The translations under genes and the position numbers were made by a program. DNA of 64,000 nucleotides from Gorsachius magnificus (lineage: Eukaryota; Chordata; Aves; Pelecaniformes; Ardeidae): NCBI GenBank assembly GCA_034008185.1, contig CM067109.1, positions 60,256,801 through 60,320,800 on the forward strand, in the 5' to 3' direction. Of the stretch, positions 61,901 to 64,000 are shown piece by piece (the stretch's first letter is position 1; every line of letters starts with the position of its first letter). The notes under the pieces were generated by a model, which saw only the letters and a program-made list of their open reading frames with translations, made no database searches and had not been told where the DNA came from.

Positions 61901-64000
61901 AATGTGTGACTGCCAAATGCACTGTAAGTGATCCAAGAGGAGGGAGAAGGAGTAGAAAAATCATCTGGCAAGCATTTGTAGCATTGCCATTTTCTATCTA
62001 CCGTGCACCGATGGTAAAAAAATGTCCTAAATCTTTATAAAAATAGAACTAGTTTTCCAAAGAGTTAAACAGGATGAATGGCAGCTGTCAAGCAAAAGGG
62101 TTAATTGCCATTTTTAATGAGTTGCTTAGGAATGGGCAGGAACAGGCAGTGGCTGCTGTGGGCTTGACTGAAATAGATACACACAACAGTTTACTTATTT
62201 CAGGTTTTTCTACTCATAGCTTTTCAGTTGCCTGCAAAAGATACAGTTGTTTATAATAAATCCTTAAGAACACCAACGCTTAAACTTCCTTAGGAATCAC
62301 AGCACGCTCTCTCAGCGCTAGGACATGGTGCAGAGGGCAGTGAAAGCTGTGGTTTGCTAATGTCTGTCGCACTGATATTCAGTGCACTGTAGTGGTCTCA
62401 GTTATCTGCAAGAGTTGCAGTGTTCTTTGCATTCTGTAGTCAGGGGGCAATTTTAAAGCAGTTGTCTAGTTTAAATGTGGTAAGATTTCAATTTTTCTTG
62501 CAAGGAGATTTATCTGTGTGGGAGTCCTCACTGAATCGCAATTAACTAGGCACTCTGCATAAATTATGGTGGGACTAAGTAGGGCTGTGCGGGGTTGTTA
62601 TTCAACATGAGCGTCAGAAACATGTCTGTTCTACCACGCACTGTCACCATACGGACTGTGAAGCCAGAGCACTTTGCGACTAGGCATACTTACTGTTTGT
62701 AAGACCAATCCCTTCTACTCTGGGTGGCTTGTACAGCCGAAGGCAGGTTGCTTCATGTTGATAGTCAGTGTAAGTCATTCAGTTAAACTTGCTGTAAACA
62801 GGCTTCTTGCTGCAGAAGCCTGCCCAAAAGCAGTGTGCATCTGAGGATGCTTTGGCATTTTGGTTTTGTGTCTCACATAAGATAAAGGCAATGCATGATG
62901 ATAATGGTGAGCTAAGACTGTGATACCTGACTGAAAACGTTTGGGGAAAATTCGTTCTTGAAGAAGACCTAGATATTGCTGGGTCACGTGTTTATTTCTT
63001 CTTTCATGGAAGCACTCAAAATACCTGGGAAGAAGGTTTTTATCAATTCAGCTGGCTATTTGATGGTTCTCTGCATGGAAGATAATCTTGCTGTCCCCAC
63101 AGGCAGAGAGCAGTCTCTCATCCTAGATACAGAAAGATGGTAAGAAAACAGAGGCATTCAAAGCAATAGTACAAAATCTTCCATTTGTGACCCTATCACA
63201 GTCCCTCCTAGACTCTAATCTTTTTAGGTTCTTATAGGAGTCTATTAAGACTTGTGTATGATAGCTCAGGCACAGAGTGAAGAGAAATACAATGGTGAAG
63301 ACAACTTTGTTTTAAAGGTCCATAGGGAATCCTCCTCTCTTGGTGCAAGAAAAGAGTTTTCCACGGAGAAAGTAATTTGAATCCTGAAATCAAGAATGAA
63401 TGAACAGCCAGGGCATGGAGCCCATGCACTTCTTCAGTGTCACATTCTCTAGTAAACAAAACAATAAATGAAGCAGGACTTCCTTTACATATTAAGAAAA
63501 TAAAAGATTTCCCAGGATTCCAATTAATGTGTGGGAGCATGAATGGTTAATGTTTGCAGAAGATGTTCTGAAAAGCAGGCCACTAAGGCTGTGTGTTTAG
63601 AGAAGCAAGGTTAGACAAGGGAGCTGGAACCTCCAAGCTCATGTGAACCGTCTGCAAATTGCTGTGGGAACAAACCAAACAAATTATGTTGTATGCATCC
63701 TTTACAGCAAGGGAGAGATAGAGTAAACCTATTTCTGAGTCAAAGGTACTTTTTTGATCAACAAGTTTTACTGAGTGGTGTGTAGTTCTTCCACAGTGCT
63801 GTTGCTCAAAGTCTGGGGACACAGCCCAGTCCCAGATGTTTTAATCAGTCCTCAGATCCTACATCATCTTATTCTATGCAAAAAATTGTGAAACAATGGT
63901 GAATAATGGGAAATTCATTTTAAGGAAGCTAGCCACCAAGGATAATGCTTCCTCTGTTACATTAAAAGCTTAGAAAGCCTAGCAGTTACTTCAAGTGAGT

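Larger units (their letters stand above)
40035..64000 (+). other. SLC24A2: SLC24A2 intron 2 (5' part), no further exon found
   Basis: From the donor GTTGGT at 40035 to the window end I found no sequence encoding the next NCKX2 exons (the short alternative 17-residue exon, or the following loop segment with its SLHNSLMRNS-like motif). A large intron at this point fits the gene's structure in other vertebrates. The interval is AT-rich and holds three old CR1 fragments, a 20-bp tandem duplication, short homopolymer runs (for example near 41159, 42629, 52359 and 53000), and several blocks with candidate constrained texture (45640-45910 and 49660-50235). Open frames of 60-139 codons show no domains. 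A very short exon could be missed by eye. Confidence 0.65.

Noticed and set aside
1..64000. CRISPR arrays, bacterial operons, rRNA or tRNA genes
   Set aside because: Looked for spaced direct repeats and tRNA-like box sequences; none were seen, and the window is vertebrate nuclear DNA.

Overview
This window reads as genomic DNA from a bird. The marks are several CR1 LINE retrotransposons, two of which still end in the ATTCTGTG octamer repeat typical of CR1, avian-type solo retroviral LTRs, and a vertebrate gene with a CpG-island promoter. The one gene recognised with confidence is SLC24A2 (NCKX2, the K+-dependent Na+/Ca2+ exchanger of neurons and cone photoreceptors), on the + strand. Only its promoter region and first coding exon lie here. 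In chicken this part of human 9p corresponds to the Z chromosome, so Z linkage is likely, but that is an inference from synteny.

Layout. 1-36.8 kb is gene-poor 5' flank with no convincing exon. It holds a 3' CR1 fragment (9.83-10.67 kb, +), a small isolated GC/CpG-rich patch (11.56-11.79 kb), a solo LTR (16.49-17.05 kb), a pure (GAAGAG)n array (20.4 kb), a second solo LTR with a perfect 5-bp target duplication (20.54-21.23 kb), and a 2-kb CR1 copy on the - strand with a broken reverse transcriptase frame (24.32-26.31 kb). About 36.77-37.60 kb is a strong CpG island, the likely SLC24A2 promoter and noncoding first exon. About 37.6-38.96 kb is probably intron 1. The exon at about 38.96-40.03 kb carries a short leader with small upstream ORFs and then codons 1-312 of NCKX2. 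From 40.035 kb to the end is the beginning of a very large intron 2, containing three old CR1 fragments (42.0, 47.1 and 58.5 kb, all - strand), a 20-bp tandem duplication at 43.86 kb, and AT-rich unique sequence, parts of which look like candidate conserved noncoding elements.

How it works together. The CpG island would drive transcription rightward. The leader is spliced to the 39.1-kb exon, which encodes the N-terminal uncleaved or signal-anchor region, the glycosylated extracellular loop and the first (alpha-1) half of the exchanger. The rest of the protein (the cytoplasmic loop and the alpha-2 half) must be encoded beyond position 64000. No new multi-gene system was found. The most notable items are the two solo LTRs, the near-identical inverted CR1 pair that shares one frameshift, the isolated CpG patch, and the homopurine hexamer array beside an LTR insertion site.
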